Below are positions 54,926 through 55,712 of a DNA stretch of 55,712 bases, piece by piece. A program made the position numbers and the translations under genes. The notes below the pieces were generated by a model, which was given only the letters and a program-made list of their open reading frames with translations, searched no databases and was not told the DNA's origin. Source of the DNA: an uncultured bacterium (GTDB taxonomy: Bacteria > Bacillota > Clostridia > Lachnospirales > Lachnospiraceae); NCBI GenBank assembly GCA_945828315.1, contig CALZQA010000008.1, positions 1 through 55,712 on the forward strand, read 5' to 3'. Position 1 is the first letter of the stretch. Each line of letters begins with the position of its first letter.

Positions 54926-55276
54926 ATGTATAAACCTGAAGAATGTAAAGAACAGAAACATGTCCACGAGTTGACCGGCAGCACCAGAATCTTTAACGAA
55001 TGTAGTGACTGCCATAACCATCGGTTTTGTACCGTCACCGGTGAGGCGAAATATTTTCCCGGAAAAAAAGATCATTTCCACGAAGTAAAATTTCATACAG
55101 ACTTTTCTGATAAACATTTCCATGAGTTCTACGGAAAGACTACCGGCGCCATCGATGTAGGCAACGGAAAACATGTTCACTTCATCAAAGACTTCACCGA
55201 AGAAGAAGATAACCACAGACACGAATTTCAGGCTGCAACGCTGATCGACAGCCCGATCGATTTTGAATGTAAATAG
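54926..55276 (+). CDS. YmaF-family protein with six HxH motifs
   Basis: A 116-residue small protein. Six HxH motifs occur at 12-14, 30-32, 50-52, 64-66, 83-85 and 97-99, spaced 14-20 residues, with GST/TG-type turns between, so it looks like a tandem beta-repeat that binds metal. C26-x2-C29 lies between the first two. The family function is not known. The ATG at 54926 has an AGGAGG site at eight bases; a GTG three bases earlier is less likely. Confidence 0.88.
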   Translation: MYKPEECKEQKHVHELTGSTRIFNECSDCHNHRFCTVTGEAKYFPGKKDHFHEVKFHTDFSDKHFHEFYGKTTGAIDVGNGKHVHFIKDFTEEEDNHRHEFQAATLIDSPIDFECK

Positions 55277-55290
55277 GTTACTGACTATTT

Positions 55291-55315
55291 GCCCCGACTT
55301 CGGTCGGGGCTTTTC
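55291..55315 (+). terminator. Terminator after the YmaF gene
   Basis: An 8-bp GC-rich stem (55291-55298 with 55303-55310) capped by the stable TTCG tetraloop, then a T-run. Confidence 0.92.
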
Positions 55316-55384
55316 ATTTTCCCGAAACAGTTTCTGAATATATTTACCAAATCTGCACACGCTATTCCGGAAAGGTGGTGCTCT

Positions 55385-55555
55385 ATGAAATCTAAATCTG
55401 GAATCAAAACTACTCCTAATGGTCAGCCGGCATGCGCATACGACGATGGCAACATACCGGATGTTGACCTGCCAAAGGGCGAAGATGCCGTAAAACCGGT
55501 CGAACCATTGCCGGAATCTGAAAGACCACGCAAGGATGGCCCCGGAGGAGAATGA
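55385..55555 (+). CDS. Small 56-residue hypothetical protein
   Basis: A short ORF starting at ATG 55385, preceded by AAAGGTGG. The product is hydrophilic, rich in proline, aspartate and lysine, with a single cysteine (C17), and ends in PRKDGPGGE. No domain is recognised. It follows the YmaF terminator and precedes a hairpin, so it would need its own promoter. Real coding is supported only by the ribosome site and codon content. Confidence 0.5.
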   Translation: MKSKSGIKTTPNGQPACAYDDGNIPDVDLPKGEDAVKPVEPLPESERPRKDGPGGE

Positions 55556-55567
55556 TCATCCCTCCAA

Positions 55568-55602
55568 ATAATAGAAAGTACGCTCTGCGAACTTTCTATT
55601 AT
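55568..55602. terminator. Stem-loop after the small ORF
   Basis: A 12-bp perfect inverted repeat (55568-55579 with 55591-55602) over 11 nt. AT-rich and with no clear T-run. Confidence 0.5.
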
Positions 55603-55611
55603 CATGAATAC

Positions 55612-55653
55612 AAAAGCCGCAAAGCCCTATAAATTCAAGGCTTCGCGGCTTTT
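55612..55653. terminator. Bidirectional terminator beside tRNA-Trp
   Basis: AAAAGCCGC (55612-55620) pairs with GCGGCTTTT (55645-55653), extended inward by AAGCC/GGCTT, with A/T tails suited to both strands. It lies seven bases beyond the tRNA 3' end. Confidence 0.85.
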
Positions 55654-55659
55654 CGCGAG

Positions 55660-55712
55660 CAGGGGATGAGAGAATCGAACTCCCGCCAAAGGTTTTGGAG
55701 ACCCCTATCATA
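55660..55712 (-). tRNA. tRNA-Trp (CCA anticodon), 3' part
   Basis: Read on the minus strand, the anticodon arm GGGGT-CTCCAAA-ACCTT gives anticodon CCA (55696-55698). It is followed by a T arm (GGGAG-TTCGATT-CTCTC) and the 3' acceptor strand ATCCCCT. CCA is not encoded. The D arm and the 5' acceptor strand lie beyond the window. Confidence 0.88.

Noticed and set aside
1-55712. CRISPR arrays, insertion sequences, integrases and prophage genes
   Set aside because: No regular short repeats, transposase or integrase motifs were seen in any frame.

Overview
This window looks like chromosomal DNA of an anaerobic, gut-type Firmicute, most likely a Lachnospiraceae-like member of the Clostridia. The support is an FMN-riboswitch riboflavin operon in the Bacillus/Clostridium order, strong AGGAGG ribosome binding sites, TTGACA/TATAAT promoters, low-GC Gram-positive regulators (CsoR, BlaI, OmpR-type pairs), a Pta, a DegV protein, a YmaF protein and PocR/EAL/HD-GYP signalling proteins. 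No phage, insertion sequence, CRISPR array or plasmid function was seen. Most genes lie on the minus strand, so transcription mainly runs from right to left.

Left part (1-14,200). A VanR-like response regulator overlaps a histidine kinase cut by the window edge. Next comes ribD-ribE-ribBA-ribH plus a HAD phosphatase, all behind an FMN riboswitch with a clear terminator. The phosphatase is a candidate for the riboflavin-pathway dephosphorylation step. An amidohydrolase (plus strand) and pta follow. Then come a secreted serine hydrolase paired with a trigger-factor-like lipoprotein, and an EAL phosphodiesterase paired with a PocR-domain, kinase-like protein that lacks the phosphoacceptor histidine.

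Metal and ion part (14,200-32,200). csoR, a copA with a fused copZ, larB and larC form one tight unit under a promoter whose 17-bp spacer is a CsoR operator. A chemotaxis receptor follows. Then rsmH, a ten-gene Mrp/Mbh-type cation/proton antiporter cluster with four large antiporter-like subunits, and larE run in one direction. larB, larC and larE together give the nickel-pincer cofactor pathway, but no larA is present here.

Middle part (32,200-43,100). degV, an aldose-1-epimerase-like gene, a SulP transporter pseudogene with two internal deletions, an alpha/beta hydrolase, a siroheme reductase, a BlaI/M56-peptidase pair, a membrane HD-GYP phosphodiesterase and an MFS transporter.

Right part (43,100-55,712). 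A Gld-like ABC exporter module (ATPase, permease, GldG-like, DUF4340) lies next to a compact operon of a YkvI-like transporter, a metal-dependent alcohol dehydrogenase, thymidine kinase and an OmpR-type two-component pair. An 11-bp-phased tandem repeat in front of the ABC operon may be a response regulator site. Beyond these are a remnant of a solute-binding/GGDEF protein, an acyl-CoA thioesterase, an sce7726-like protein, a YmaF protein with six HxH motifs, a 56-residue ORF and the 3' part of a tRNA-Trp gene.

The most interesting points are the copper-operator unit that carries lar genes, the CopA-CopZ fusion with an internal ribosome binding site, the four-channel antiporter cluster, the histidine-less PocR protein, the Gld-like ABC module with its putative regulator site, and two genes that each carry two internal deletions.
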